From: Fibrella forsythiae
GTDB taxonomy: Bacteria > Bacteroidota > Bacteroidia > Cytophagales > Spirosomataceae
Length of the DNA stretch: 64,000 nt
Assembly: GCF_017353175.1 (NCBI RefSeq)
Contig: NZ_JAFMYW010000004.1
Coordinates: 372,001 to 436,000 of the forward strand
Direction of reading: 5' to 3'
Shown here: in pieces, positions 33,468-42,642 of the stretch
Layout: the number at the start of each line of letters is the position of its first letter
Position numbering within the stretch: the first letter of the stretch is position 1
Position numbers and translations under genes: made by a program
The notes under the pieces: generated by a model
The model's input: only the letters and a program-made list of their open reading frames with translations
Database searches by the model: none
Told to the model about the DNA's origin: nothing

Positions 33468-34817
33468 TTACCGCACGTAGATGTTCAGATCCAGGAATTT
33501 GTTGCGGAAGTGGCCTTGCGGGTCATACATGCGGGCCAGTTGCAAAAACTCAGGTAGCATCTCGTAGCGCTCCTTGAGCACCTTAGGGTCTACCTTGAAA
33601 AGCTTACCCCAGTGCGGACGGGCATTGAACGGTGCCAGTTCAGCTTCAATCTGCGGCAATATCTTACTAACCTCCTCCCAGTTTTGTTTCCAGGTGAAGT
33701 GAAACGCCACTGAATCCTGATTGCGGCAGGGGCTCATCCAGAAGCTATCGGCCGCAATCGTGCGAATTTCCGAGATCATCAGCTGCGGGTAGATAATGCT
33801 CCCCATTTTTTCGAGCGCCTGAAACGCTTCAACAGCGTGCATCTTCGGCACGAAATATTCCGACTGTAGCTCTTCTCCGCTGCTGGGCGTAAAGCCCATT
33901 TTGAAATGCGGTAGCCGTTCATACCAGGGCCCCGGTACGCCCATTTGCTCAGTACAATTCTCGGCAGATAGTTTCGTGATCGGGTGCAGGTTTTTCGTGG
34001 CTGCTTTTGCCCCGAATAAATCAGGACCCATCGACTTCGTATCGGCTTCGACCTTGCGTTTCACCCAAACCTGGCTGATCTTCTTATCCTGCCAGTCGGT
34101 AAACAGGCTCACACTGTAACCACTCGCCAGAATCTCTTCAAAATGGTCGAGCAGCGATTGCAGGGGCAGATCCTGGAACAGATCCTGACGTACCTGATAC
34201 GTTTTCTGAATATCGAGCGTCATTTTGGTAATGATGCCCAACGCACCCAAGCCTACGACGGCCCCATTGAACAGTTGCGCATCGTTGGCGCGCGTCAGGT
34301 TCACCACGTCGCCTTTGGCAGTGACCAGTTCCAGACCCGATACCGCCGACGATAAATTACCGTTTTTTACGCCCGACCCGTGGGTAGCCGTGGCGCAGGC
34401 ACCTGCCACCGAAATATGAGGCAATGAAGCCAGGTTGTGCAGTGCATAGCCTTTTTTGTCGAGTTCGGGCGCAAACTGGCCATAGCGCGCCCCGGCTTCA
34501 ACAGTTACGGTCATAGCCTGCTCATCAATGGATAGGAGCTTGTTGAAATTTTTGGTAGAGATCTGAGCAAGCGGGCTGTCGGCAATGTCGTTAAAGCAAT
34601 GGCACGAACCCAATGCTTTTCGCTTGCCAGCCCGCTTCATCACCGTCAGCAGCTCATCAACCGTTTTGGGCTCGTAGTATTCGGGAGCCTGATACTGATA
34701 GTTACCCGCCCAGTTTTTCCGGACGTTCTTGGCCTGGCTAGTGCAGGAAATAAGGGGAGAAAACATACTGCCAGCCACCAGCATTGATGACGTTTTCAGG
34801 AATTCGTTGCGCTTCAT
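33468..34817 (-). CDS. D-arabinono-1,4-lactone oxidase-family FAD oxidoreductase, lipoprotein
   Basis: A 449-residue protein with an N-terminal export signal and lipobox (MLVAGSMFSPLISC, Cys about 25). The FAD-binding PCMH domain spans about 55-225 with ALGSCHCFNDIADSPLAQIST, VEAGARYGQFAPEL and ACATATHGSGVKNG. The C-terminal ALO domain ends with MYDPQGHFRNKFLD, typical of sugar-1,4-lactone oxidases. ATG 34817 is chosen over 34862. The enzyme likely oxidises an aldonolactone in the periplasm. A strong terminator lies upstream, so it has its own promoter. Confidence 0.9.
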   Translation of the reverse strand: MKRNEFLKTSSMLVAGSMFSPLISCTSQAKNVRKNWAGNYQYQAPEYYEPKTVDELLTVMKRAGKRKALGSCHCFNDIADSPLAQISTKNFNKLLSIDEQAMTVTVEAGARYGQFAPELDKKGYALHNLASLPHISVAGACATATHGSGVKNGNLSSAVSGLELVTAKGDVVNLTRANDAQLFNGAVVGLGALGIITKMTLDIQKTYQVRQDLFQDLPLQSLLDHFEEILASGYSVSLFTDWQDKKISQVWVKRKVEADTKSMGPDLFGAKAATKNLHPITKLSAENCTEQMGVPGPWYERLPHFKMGFTPSSGEELQSEYFVPKMHAVEAFQALEKMGSIIYPQLMISEIRTIAADSFWMSPCRNQDSVAFHFTWKQNWEEVSKILPQIEAELAPFNARPHWGKLFKVDPKVLKERYEMLPEFLQLARMYDPQGHFRNKFLDLNIYVR

Positions 34818-34983
34818 CGGTTTACGGTTACGGTAAAGGGAGATCTCGTGGAAAGATACCACCTAAACGAAGAAAGCGCGACGACAGCAGAACCTAATTG
34901 CGACCATTAAACGAGCAGCGCAGCCAGGCGGACACTCGCCGCTGATAAACAGAGTGAACGGAACGTACCTGGCAGAAAGGCAC

Positions 34984-35020
34984 AAAAAAAGCGCTCCGGT
35001 CAAACAACCGGAACGCTTTT
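34984..35020 (-). terminator. Rho-independent terminator, minus direction
   Basis: The stem AAAAGCGCTCCGGT (34987-35000) pairs with ACCGGAACGCTTTT (35007-35020), with one G-U type mismatch. In the minus-strand transcript it is followed by eight U residues. It would end a transcript reading leftward from the 35.0-35.2 kb region, before the lactone oxidase gene. Confidence 0.85.
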
Positions 35021-35161
35021 ACAAATCATAGTTGGATAGGTAATGTTTGCCCTCCACCCGGGTAATTTGCTACCAGGATGGCTAAGTCTATCAACGGTAT
35101 GAGACGCACTCAGACGGGATGTTGAGTTGCTGGTACCCTTACCGTATGACTTAGACGACAT
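35000..35161 (-). CDS. Candidate 53-residue Ser-rich small protein
   Basis: ATG 35161 opens a 53-codon frame, MSSKSYGKGTSNSTSRLSAS and onward to PTMICKSVPVV, rich in Ser, Thr and Lys, with no signal peptide. Its stop codon lies in the loop side of a strong leftward terminator, which implies a leftward transcript of about this size. It is divergent from gcvP. Whether the transcript is coding or a small RNA cannot be decided from sequence; the frame can be extended upstream to 35230. I do not recognise it. Confidence 0.4.
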   Translation of the reverse strand: MSSKSYGKGTSNSTSRLSASHTVDRLSHPGSKLPGWRANITYPTMICKSVPVV

Positions 35162-35239
35162 ACGTACGGAATTGTGATGCCGGTTGGATTTAATTTTTTT
35201 AGACTTTTTTCTCAAAGTGCGACACGGCACGTTTTGGCG

Positions 35240-35247
35240 TAACTTTG
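35240..35247 (+). promoter_or_regulatory. Possible -7 promoter element for gcvP
   Basis: TAACTTTG fits the Bacteroidota -7 consensus TAnnTTTG and lies 36 bases before the gcvP ATG. No convincing -33 TTG is seen at the usual distance, so the call is tentative. Confidence 0.4.
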
Positions 35248-35283
35248 GGTTCCCGAAATAAAGCCGTACGAGTCAATCACTTT

Positions 35284-38181
35284 ATGAAAGTAACGCTTCA
35301 CCAAACAGACCGTTTTGAAGACCGTCATAACGGTCAATTTGATCAGGAGTTTAACCAGATGCTCGAAGCAGTGGGCGTTGATACCATCGACGAACTCATT
35401 GACCAGACAGTACCGGCCAATATCCGGCTCCCCCGCCCGCTTGATTTGCCAGCACCAAAAGGCGAGCACGAGTTTCTGAGCGATTTCAAAAAACTGGCGC
35501 AACAAAACAAGATTTTCACGTCGTACATCGGCCAGGGTTATTACGATACCCTCACGCCAAACGTGATCCTCCGCAACATTCTGGAAAACCCAGCCTGGTA
35601 TACGGCCTACACGCCCTACCAGGCCGAAATTGCCCAGGGTCGCCTTGAAGCGCTGCTCAATTTCCAGACGGTAGTTTGCGATCTGACCGGCATGCCCATT
35701 GCCAACGCCTCGCTGCTCGACGAAGCAACGGCTGCCGCTGAAGCCATGACCATGCTGCACAGCCTGCGCCCTGCTGCTCGTAAGAACGCCGAAACGTTCT
35801 TTGTATCAGACCGCTGTCACCCGCAGACGATCGAGGTCGTACGTACCCGTGCCACGCCATTGAACATCCGCGTGGTCGTAGGGGATCACCGTATGGCCGA
35901 TCTGACATCCGGCGCGATTTTCGCCATGCTGCTCCAGTACCCCGCCACCGATGGTGAGGTATTTGATTATACCGACCTGATTACCGCCGCCCACGAACTG
36001 GGGATAAACATTGCCGTGGCCGCCGATCTGATGGCCCTGACGATGCTGACTCCTCCCGGCGAAATGGGTGCCGATGTAGTGGTTGGTTCGGCACAGCGCT
36101 TTGGCGTTCCGATGGGTTTTGGCGGGCCACATGCGGCTTATTTCGCCACGAAAGACACCTTTAAGCGTCATATTCCGGGTCGCATCATTGGTATGTCGAT
36201 CGATGCACAGGGGAACCCCGCCCTTCGTATGGCGCTGCAAACCCGCGAACAACACATCCGCCGCGAAAAAGCTACGTCGAACATCTGTACGGCGCAGGTT
36301 CTGCTGGCCGTTATGGCCGGTAGTTACGCCGTCTACCACGGTCCACAACGCCTTCGCGAGATTGCCGAACGTACCCACGGTCTTACCCGGCTGTTTGCTA
36401 AAGCAACTCGCCGGGGTGGATACGAGGTCATTTCCGACAATTATTTTGATACGGTTACCCTTAAAGTCGATGATATCGAATCGTTGAAAAAATCGGCACG
36501 GGCAGCACAAATCAACCTCCGCTACGATACTACCGACGAACGGGTAACCATCTCATTCGACGAAGCCAAAACGCTCAACGATCTAAAAATCCTGCTCGAC
36601 GTATTCGGCATTCAGCTGAGTGAAGACGACCTCGCAGGCATGATCGACAATCTGGAGCTGACCTGGCCCGAACGGCTGGTTCGCCAGTCAGACTACCTAA
36701 CGCACCCCGTTTTCAATACGCACCATACCGAACACGAGATGTTGCGGTACCTGAAATCGCTGGAAGAAAAAGACCTCTCGCTCGTTCATTCGATGATTTC
36801 ATTGGGCAGTTGTACCATGAAACTCAATGCTACTGCCGAGATGATCCCGGTAACCTGGCCAGAGTTTGGTAAGATGCACCCCTTCGCGCCGAAAGAGCAA
36901 ACAGCCGGTTACCAGCAACTTTTTGCCGACCTCAATACCTGGCTTTGCGAAATTACGGGCTTCGCGGCCATGTCATTGCAACCTAATTCGGGCGCACAAG
37001 GCGAATATGCGGGACTGATGGTGATCCGGGCCTACCACGAAAGCCGGGGCGATGAGCATCGCAACGTGGCACTGATTCCGCAGTCGGCCCACGGCACCAA
37101 CCCTGCCAGCGCCGTAATGGCCGGCATGAAGGTGGTGATCGTGAAATGCGACGAGCGCGGCAACATCGACGTTGCCGACCTGAAAGCGAAAGCTGAGCAG
37201 TACGCCGCCGATCTGTCGTGCCTGATGGTGACGTACCCAAGTACCCACGGTGTATTCGAGGAAAGCATTATTGACATCTGCGACACGATCCACCAGTTCG
37301 GCGGTCAGGTGTATATGGACGGCGCCAACATGAACGCGCAGGTAGGGTTGACCTCACCCGCCACGATCGGTGCCGACGTTTGCCACCTCAACCTGCACAA
37401 AACGTTCTGCATTCCGCACGGCGGCGGCGGTCCTGGCATGGGGCCAATCGGTGTAGCGAAGCAACTGGTGCCATTCCTGCCGGGTAAAGGTTCGGGAGCG
37501 GTTTCGGCTGCACCCTACGGATCGGCCAGCATCTTAACCATCTCGTACGCGTACATCGCTATGATGGGCGGCGAAGGGCTAACCAACGCCACCAAGCGCG
37601 CTATTCTGAACGCCAACTACATCAAATCACGGCTCGACGGTCATTTCGACACGTTGTACGCCGGGGCCAATGGCCGCGCGGCGCACGAAATGATCATCGA
37701 CTGCCGGCCGTTGAAACAGGCCACAGGCATTGAAGTAGAAGACATCGCCAAACGTCTGATGGATTATGGTTTCCATGCGCCAACAGTGTCCTTCCCGGTA
37801 GCGGGTACGATGATGATCGAGCCAACGGAATCAGAATCGAAAGCCGAACTGGACCGTTTCTGCGATGCGATGGTTGCCATTCGGGACGAGATTCGTGAAA
37901 TCGAAAGCGGTGCTGTCGATAAAGCGGAGAACGTGCTGAAATATGCACCGCACACCGCTATCGTGGCCCTGGCCGATGACTGGCACCGGCCCTACACACG
38001 CGAGAAAGCCGTTTTCCCGCTGCCCTACGTACGTGCCCGCAAGTTCTGGCCAAGCGTAAGCCGGATCGATTCGGCCTATGGCGACCGGAACCTGGTTTGC
38101 TCATGCGTACCAACTGATGCCTACGCCGAGGTTACCGCAGAAGCCCACATGGTGCCTTCTGATGTAGTTTCGCCAGCCTAA
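35284..38181 (+). CDS. gcvP: Glycine dehydrogenase (aminomethyl-transferring), P protein
   Basis: The P protein of the glycine cleavage system decarboxylates glycine with PLP and loads the aminomethyl group on lipoyl H protein. The 965-residue protein is the fused, homodimeric type, with both halves present: YIGQGYYDT near the N-terminus, then [20 protein letters not shown] in the first half, and the PLP lysine in [20 protein letters not shown] (K706) in the second. Length is normal. ATG 35284 is used; an upstream in-frame extension to 35245 lies over the probable promoter. Its activity depends on lipoate, which LipB (12195-12908) helps provide. Confidence 0.97.
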   Translation: MKVTLHQTDRFEDRHNGQFDQEFNQMLEAVGVDTIDELIDQTVPANIRLPRPLDLPAPKGEHEFLSDFKKLAQQNKIFTSYIGQGYYDTLTPNVILRNILENPAWYTAYTPYQAEIAQGRLEALLNFQTVVCDLTGMPIANASLLDEATAAAEAMTMLHSLRPAARKNAETFFVSDRCHPQTIEVVRTRATPLNIRVVVGDHRMADLTSGAIFAMLLQYPATDGEVFDYTDLITAAHELGINIAVAADLMALTMLTPPGEMGADVVVGSAQRFGVPMGFGGPHAAYFATKDTFKRHIPGRIIGMSIDAQGNPALRMALQTREQHIRREKATSNICTAQVLLAVMAGSYAVYHGPQRLREIAERTHGLTRLFAKATRRGGYEVISDNYFDTVTLKVDDIESLKKSARAAQINLRYDTTDERVTISFDEAKTLNDLKILLDVFGIQLSEDDLAGMIDNLELTWPERLVRQSDYLTHPVFNTHHTEHEMLRYLKSLEEKDLSLVHSMISLGSCTMKLNATAEMIPVTWPEFGKMHPFAPKEQTAGYQQLFADLNTWLCEITGFAAMSLQPNSGAQGEYAGLMVIRAYHESRGDEHRNVALIPQSAHGTNPASAVMAGMKVVIVKCDERGNIDVADLKAKAEQYAADLSCLMVTYPSTHGVFEESIIDICDTIHQFGGQVYMDGANMNAQVGLTSPATIGADVCHLNLHKTFCIPHGGGGPGMGPIGVAKQLVPFLPGKGSGAVSAAPYGSASILTISYAYIAMMGGEGLTNATKRAILNANYIKSRLDGHFDTLYAGANGRAAHEMIIDCRPLKQATGIEVEDIAKRLMDYGFHAPTVSFPVAGTMMIEPTESESKAELDRFCDAMVAIRDEIREIESGAVDKAENVLKYAPHTAIVALADDWHRPYTREKAVFPLPYVRARKFWPSVSRIDSAYGDRNLVCSCVPTDAYAEVTAEAHMVPSDVVSPA

Positions 38182-38186
38182 AACTA

Positions 38187-38287
38187 AGTTTACAGTTTGC
38201 TGTTTACAGTTTTCCGTTGCGTTGCTAGAACAGCAATCTTGTGCTTAAGCAGCGCAGCAGAAAACTGTAAACGGCAAACTGTAAACT
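38187..38287. repeat. 40-bp inverted repeat, GTTTACAG arms and GTTGC apex
   Basis: Arms 38187-38226 and 38248-38287 match at 36 of 40 positions, all differences being transitions. It follows gcvP and ends 6 bases before the next plus-strand start codon. It is one of the longest members of the family and probably affects readthrough from gcvP. Confidence 0.85.
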
Positions 38288-38293
38288 ATTTTT

Positions 38294-38860
38294 ATGCAAG
38301 ACATTGAGCCTTTCTATGGCTGGGAGAAATACTATGCCGCATCCGACGACCCGCAGTCGCCTTTTTACGAGCGCACATATAACACAACCCAGTATGAGAA
38401 CGATATTTACGGCTATTACATCCACCCGTTTTGGGACGAAATCGGTTCCGAAACGCTCTATTGCAAGATCCTTTACGCCAATTACGACCGGCAAGCCGTA
38501 GTCATCGAGTTGTTTGGCGAGTGGAACGATACACTCCATAACGACATCATGCACCTGAAACGGCAGGTCATTGACCCGCTGGTGCAGGAAGGCATCAAGT
38601 ACTTCCTGCTCATTGGCGAGAACGTACTCAACTTCCATGGCTCCGACGATAGCTACTACGAAGAGTGGTTTGATGACGTTGAAGACGGCTGGATTGCGGC
38701 CATCAATTTTCCCGAATTTATTGAGCAGGAATGGAAACGGTACCGCCTCGATTATTACATCAACTTCGGCGGCACGTTGAATCTCGTTAACTGGCGAACC
38801 CTGAAACCCATGAACCTGATCGAGGCTGTAGGTACGCTGATAACCCGGCGGTTGGGGTGA
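38294..38860 (+). CDS. Conserved hypothetical protein
   Basis: A 188-residue soluble acidic protein rich in Tyr, Trp and Phe, starting MQDIEPFYGWEKYYAASDDP. Notable stretches are YNTTQYENDIYGYYIHPFWDEIG, LYCKILYANYDRQAVVIELFGEW and FLLIGENVLNFHGSDDSYYEEWFDDVEDG. No signal or membrane segment. I do not recognise a functional family. It lies between two hairpins of the same family, so it is probably expressed apart from gcvP. Confidence 0.75.
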   Translation: MQDIEPFYGWEKYYAASDDPQSPFYERTYNTTQYENDIYGYYIHPFWDEIGSETLYCKILYANYDRQAVVIELFGEWNDTLHNDIMHLKRQVIDPLVQEGIKYFLLIGENVLNFHGSDDSYYEEWFDDVEDGWIAAINFPEFIEQEWKRYRLDYYINFGGTLNLVNWRTLKPMNLIEAVGTLITRRLG

Positions 38861-38865
38861 AAAAT

Positions 38866-38965
38866 GTTTACAGTTCGCCGTTTTCTGTTTTCTGTTGCTT
38901 CGCTGACCTTGAAGAGTGTATCTTGGCATCGCAACTGTAAATTGTAAACAGAAAACTGCAAACTG
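38866..38965. repeat. Intergenic inverted repeat, GTTTACAG arms and GTTGC apex
   Basis: The left side (GTTTACAGTTCGCCG, then TTTTCTGTTTTCTGTTGC to about 38898) pairs imperfectly with 38928-38965, which carries GCAACTGTAAATTGTAAACAG and TGCAAACTG. It fills the gap between two plus-strand genes and ends 5 bases before the next ATG. Confidence 0.75.
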
Positions 38966-38970
38966 AGATA

Positions 38971-39444
38971 ATGGACAATAAAACCACCGCTGCCGAACAA
39001 ATAAAGGCGACTAAAGCTACTGCTGCCGAAAAATTAGATGCGTTCAAGCATGAAGCTGGCGAGCACCTGAATGCCGCAGCTTCCCAGCTCGATGAATTGA
39101 AAGACCAGCTGGTTGCCAAAGCGCAGGCACTGGGTCAACAAGTCGACATTGACGACCTCAAGGCAAAAGCAGCTGAACACGTTGAAACCGTTAAGGCTGC
39201 TACCGCCGAAACGCTAACCAACCTGCAGGCCCAGGCTGAATCGGCCTACGCCACTGCTGCTGCCAAAGCCGATGAGTTATCTGACATTGCCGAAGACAAA
39301 TTCGACGATGTCCGGGCTGAAGCCGCTGTGCAGTTGGAAGCCGCCCAGGCAAAACTGGATGAATTGAAAGCAGAGGCTGCTCATCAGGTTGAAGCGGCCA
39401 AGGAAAAAGCGAAAGCCGTTTGGAGCCAACTGTTTGGTGAATAG
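38971..39444 (+). CDS. Ala/Lys/Glu-rich helical repeat protein
   Basis: A 157-residue protein that is almost wholly amphipathic helix with 11-residue-like periodicity: repeated AAEKLDAFKHEA, ASQLDELKDQL, AAEHVETVKAA, AEDKFDDVRAEA and AQAKLDELKAEAAHQVEAAKEKAK. No signal peptide and no aromatic core. This build resembles apolipoprotein- or LEA-like proteins, which protect proteins or membranes during desiccation or bind lipid surfaces. The function is inferred from composition only. It is followed by a strong hairpin. Confidence 0.75.
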   Translation: MDNKTTAAEQIKATKATAAEKLDAFKHEAGEHLNAAASQLDELKDQLVAKAQALGQQVDIDDLKAKAAEHVETVKAATAETLTNLQAQAESAYATAAAKADELSDIAEDKFDDVRAEAAVQLEAAQAKLDELKAEAAHQVEAAKEKAKAVWSQLFGE

Positions 39445-39462
39445 ATCATTCTGCTAACTCCT

Positions 39463-39513
39463 AAACTAATAAACCCGGATTGGTCTGCGTTGACCATCCG
39501 GGTTTATTAGTTT
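39463..39513. terminator. Strong hairpin terminator
   Basis: AAACTAATAAACCCGGAT (39463-39480) pairs exactly with 39496-39513, and the stem continues through TGGTC/GACC with one bulge. The right arm ends in TTTATTAGTTT. It follows the helical repeat protein and precedes dxs; the symmetric A/T ends allow both directions. Confidence 0.85.
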
Positions 39514-39716
39514 AGAAACGTTCTTGAATTCACAGCGTATATCCCTTTAGTACAATTCTGCTTACTGCGACGATGGGTTTTTATTCGTTTTGTCCTAATC
39601 TTGCCGTAGTTTTGCAGGCTCGCGTAACCGCTTGTCAGTCAGGCGAGGAATCGGAGGAAACATTACCCACCACTGATTTGTTTACAATCGACATTTAACA
39701 CTTCACGCAGTATATC

Positions 39717-41651
39717 ATGCTGATTACCCCCGGCAACCTGTTAGCGACTATTCGCACCCCCGAAGACCTGCGTAAACTTCCTAAGTCAAGCTTGCCCCAA
39801 CTTTGCGATGAATTACGCCAATACATCATTGACGTAGTATCTATCTATGGCGGCCACTTCGGGTCTAGCCTGGGCGTAGTTGAATTGACAACGGCGTTGC
39901 ATTACGTGTTTAATACCCCTGATGATCAACTCATTTGGGACGTTGGACACCAGGCATACGGGCATAAAATTTTGACCGGCCGGCGTGAAAATTTCCATAC
40001 AAATCGGTTCTATGGTGGCCTGTCGGGCTTCCCGAAACGGAAAGAGAGTGACTACGATGCCTTCGGTGTTGGTCATTCATCAACGTCCATTTCGGCAGCG
40101 TTGGGCATGGCCGTTGCCTCACAGCTTCAGGGCAATCAAATCCGTAATCATATTGCCGTAATCGGCGATGGGTCTATGACAGCCGGGCTTGCTTTTGAGG
40201 GGATGAACCACGCCGGTGCTACTGACGCCAACCTGCTTATCGTGCTGAACGATAACTGCATGAGCATCGACCCCAACGTAGGTGCCCTGCGCGAATACCT
40301 GACTGACATCACCACCTCGCCCACTTACAACAAGGTGAAGGACGAAGTGTGGAACCTGCTGGGTAAGTTCAGCACGTTCGGCAAGTCGGCGCAGGAAATT
40401 GTCTCAAAGGTCGAAACCGCCATAAAATCATCGGTGCTGTCGCAGAGTAATCTGTTCGAGTCGCTAAACCTGCGCTACTTCGGGCCTATCGACGGGCACG
40501 ATGTTGACCGCCTGGCCGATGTACTGGCTGATCTGAAAACCATTCCCGGCCCGAAGATCCTGCACGTACTGACAGTGAAAGGCAAAGGATACGGCCCCGC
40601 CGAAAAAGACCAGACTAAATGGCACGCCCCCGGCCTGTTCGACAAGCTGACCGGCGAAATAAAGAAGAAGACGTTTACTACGCCACAAGCGCCTAAATAT
40701 CAGGACGTGTTTGGCAATACCCTGGTTGAATTGGCCGAGCAGAATCCACGCATCGTAGGTGTTACACCCGCCATGCCGTCGGGCTCGTCGATGAACATTA
40801 TGATGAAGGCCATGCCCACGCGCGCGTTTGATGTGGGTATTGCCGAGCAGCATGCCGTGACCTTCTCGGCTGGCATGGCTACGCGGGGCGAAGTAGTGTT
40901 CTGCAACATCTATTCTACGTTCATGCAGCGGGCTTACGATCAGGTAATCCACGACGTGTGCATTCAGGAGTTGCCCGTCATCTTTTGCCTCGACCGGGCG
41001 GGTTTTGCCGGTGCTGATGGCCCAACACACCACGGTGCCTACGATATCGCGTTCATGCGCTGCATACCCAATATGATCGTGGCCGCGCCCATGAACGAGC
41101 AGGAACTACGAAACATGATGTTCACCGCCGCTTCTGATACTGTACAGAAAGGCAAGCAGGCTTACACCATTCGCTACCCACGCGGCGAAGGCGTGATGCC
41201 CAATTGGAAAACGCCGCTGGAAGAACTGCCCATTGGCAAAGCCCGGCTGGTACAGGATGGTGAAGACGTGGCTATCCTGACGCTTGGCCACATTGGCAAC
41301 TACGCCATAACGGCTATGAAACACCTCGCCAAAGAAGGAATCAAGCCCGCGCACATTGACATGCGATACGCAAAACCCCTCGACGAGGCTATGCTGCATC
41401 AGGTTTTCCAGCGCTTCAACAAGATTTTGACCGTCGAGGATGGTTGTCTGATGGGTGGCTTCGGATCGGCCGTACTTGAATTTATGGCAAATCATGGCTA
41501 TATGGCCCGTGTAAAACGCCTTGGTATTCCTGATGCTATTGTTGAACATGGTGAGCAGCTTGAATTGCACCACGAGTGTGGCTTCGATGCCGATGGTATT
41601 GCCGATGCCGTACGTGAATTAAGTTACACAGCGGCCCGGGTACATGTGTAA
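39717..41651 (+). CDS. dxs: 1-Deoxy-D-xylulose-5-phosphate synthase
   Basis: Dxs joins pyruvate and glyceraldehyde 3-phosphate with thiamine diphosphate, giving DXP for the MEP isoprenoid pathway, thiamine and vitamin B6. The 644-residue protein has GHQAYGHKILTGR, the ThDP motif GDGSMTAGLAFEGMNHAG with NDNCMSI, and the second domain with GIAEQHAVTFSAGMA and LDRAGFAGADGPTHHGAYD. Length is normal. A TAGTTTTG element (39607-39614) may be its -7 box. Products feed PdxJ (5655-6398) and the carotenoids hydroxylated by CrtZ. Confidence 0.97.
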   Translation: MLITPGNLLATIRTPEDLRKLPKSSLPQLCDELRQYIIDVVSIYGGHFGSSLGVVELTTALHYVFNTPDDQLIWDVGHQAYGHKILTGRRENFHTNRFYGGLSGFPKRKESDYDAFGVGHSSTSISAALGMAVASQLQGNQIRNHIAVIGDGSMTAGLAFEGMNHAGATDANLLIVLNDNCMSIDPNVGALREYLTDITTSPTYNKVKDEVWNLLGKFSTFGKSAQEIVSKVETAIKSSVLSQSNLFESLNLRYFGPIDGHDVDRLADVLADLKTIPGPKILHVLTVKGKGYGPAEKDQTKWHAPGLFDKLTGEIKKKTFTTPQAPKYQDVFGNTLVELAEQNPRIVGVTPAMPSGSSMNIMMKAMPTRAFDVGIAEQHAVTFSAGMATRGEVVFCNIYSTFMQRAYDQVIHDVCIQELPVIFCLDRAGFAGADGPTHHGAYDIAFMRCIPNMIVAAPMNEQELRNMMFTAASDTVQKGKQAYTIRYPRGEGVMPNWKTPLEELPIGKARLVQDGEDVAILTLGHIGNYAITAMKHLAKEGIKPAHIDMRYAKPLDEAMLHQVFQRFNKILTVEDGCLMGGFGSAVLEFMANHGYMARVKRLGIPDAIVEHGEQLELHHECGFDADGIADAVRELSYTAARVHV

Positions 41652-41669
41652 ATAAACCTATACCATTAA

Positions 41670-41740
41670 AATAGGCTGATTTAAAGGAGTTTGAACGCTG
41701 TCATCAGGACGGCCTCTAAATTCCTCTAAATCAGCCTATT
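41670..41740 (+). terminator. Hairpin after dxs
   Basis: AATAGGCTGATTTA (41670-41683) pairs exactly with TAAATCAGCCTATT (41727-41740); the stem continues inward as AAAGGAGTTT against AAATTCCTCT with mismatches. The right arm is followed by CTGTTTTAAT. It lies 19 bases after the dxs stop and probably ends that transcript. Confidence 0.75.
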
Positions 41741-41888
41741 CTGTTTTAATACAAGCTACAGACAGCACCTTTGAGCAAGTCAACTTAATCTATTTTACTA
41801 CTATTTGAATCCAGGCCATACCGTCTTCCCGTAAGCATAGAAGCTTCTGCATTGCGCAGGAACACGAACCATTAACGTTTCGATACCT

Positions 41889-42608
41889 ATGCTTACTCAA
41901 CAGAATGAAAAACCGGGCACCGATACGCTGCTGTCGCCCGAGCACCCGTCGATGATTTTGGGGCGGCGATTGTTTCTGCGCTATGCGGGCTATACGGCTG
42001 CGGCGGGTACACTGCTCGTTACAGCCTGTGGCAAAACAGACTTAGCTACCGGCGTTTCGCCTCAGGCCGTTGACCTGGGTACTGGCGACATCGGCATCCT
42101 GAACTACGCCTACGCTCTGGAACAACTGGAAGCTGCTTTCTACACACAGGTCATTGCCACACCTTACTCAGGCATGAGCGCCGACGAGATGACCATTCTG
42201 ACGGAAATTCGTGACCACGAGATCATTCACCGCGATTTTTTCAAAGCAGCCATCGGAAGCGCGGCTATCATGGGCCTGACACCCAATTTCGGGGCTATTA
42301 ATTTCAACGACCGTACCAGCGTGCTAACCACAGCGCGTACGTTTGAAGACCTTGGCGTATCGGCATATAACGGCGCAGGCAAGCTGATCAAAGACGTGAA
42401 CTATTTACTGCTGGCGGGCAAAATCGTTTCGGTTGAGGCCCGGCACGCGGCTACTATCCGGGATCTACTGAGCGCCAAAACGGCCGCATTTGCCGGTGAT
42501 GACGTGGTTGCACCCACTACTGGTCTGGATGGTGCCTTAATGCCATCTGCCGTACTCGCTGCCGCTCAACCATTTGTTCAGAACAGGATCACGGCCAACT
42601 TAGGGTAG
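41889..42608 (+). CDS. Exported ferritin-like domain protein (Ferritin_2)
   Basis: A 239-residue protein with GRRLFLRYAGYTAAAGTLLVTACG, a Tat-type twin-Arg signal ending in a lipobox (VTAC). The mature part is the Ferritin_2 four-helix bundle: GILNYAYALEQLEAAFYTQV, EIRDHEIIHRDFFKAAIG and KIVSVEARHAATIRDL carry the Glu/His residues expected of a di-iron site (ExxH in RDHEIIH and in SVEARH). The family includes desiccation-related proteins. It is followed after 34 bases by a paralogue, so they form a pair. Confidence 0.9.
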   Translation: MLTQQNEKPGTDTLLSPEHPSMILGRRLFLRYAGYTAAAGTLLVTACGKTDLATGVSPQAVDLGTGDIGILNYAYALEQLEAAFYTQVIATPYSGMSADEMTILTEIRDHEIIHRDFFKAAIGSAAIMGLTPNFGAINFNDRTSVLTTARTFEDLGVSAYNGAGKLIKDVNYLLLAGKIVSVEARHAATIRDLLSAKTAAFAGDDVVAPTTGLDGALMPSAVLAAAQPFVQNRITANLG

Positions 42609-42642
42609 TCTACTTCATCAACTTAGTCAAAACAGGAAAGCC

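Noticed and set aside
35212-35760. Long open frame antisense to the start of gcvP
   Set aside because: It mirrors the gcvP codons and has no protein-like pattern of its own; gcvP is unambiguous.
39607-39614. TAGTTTTG as a firm dxs promoter
   Set aside because: The nearest TTG is only 14 bases upstream, too close for the usual -33/-7 spacing, so it is mentioned only as a possibility.
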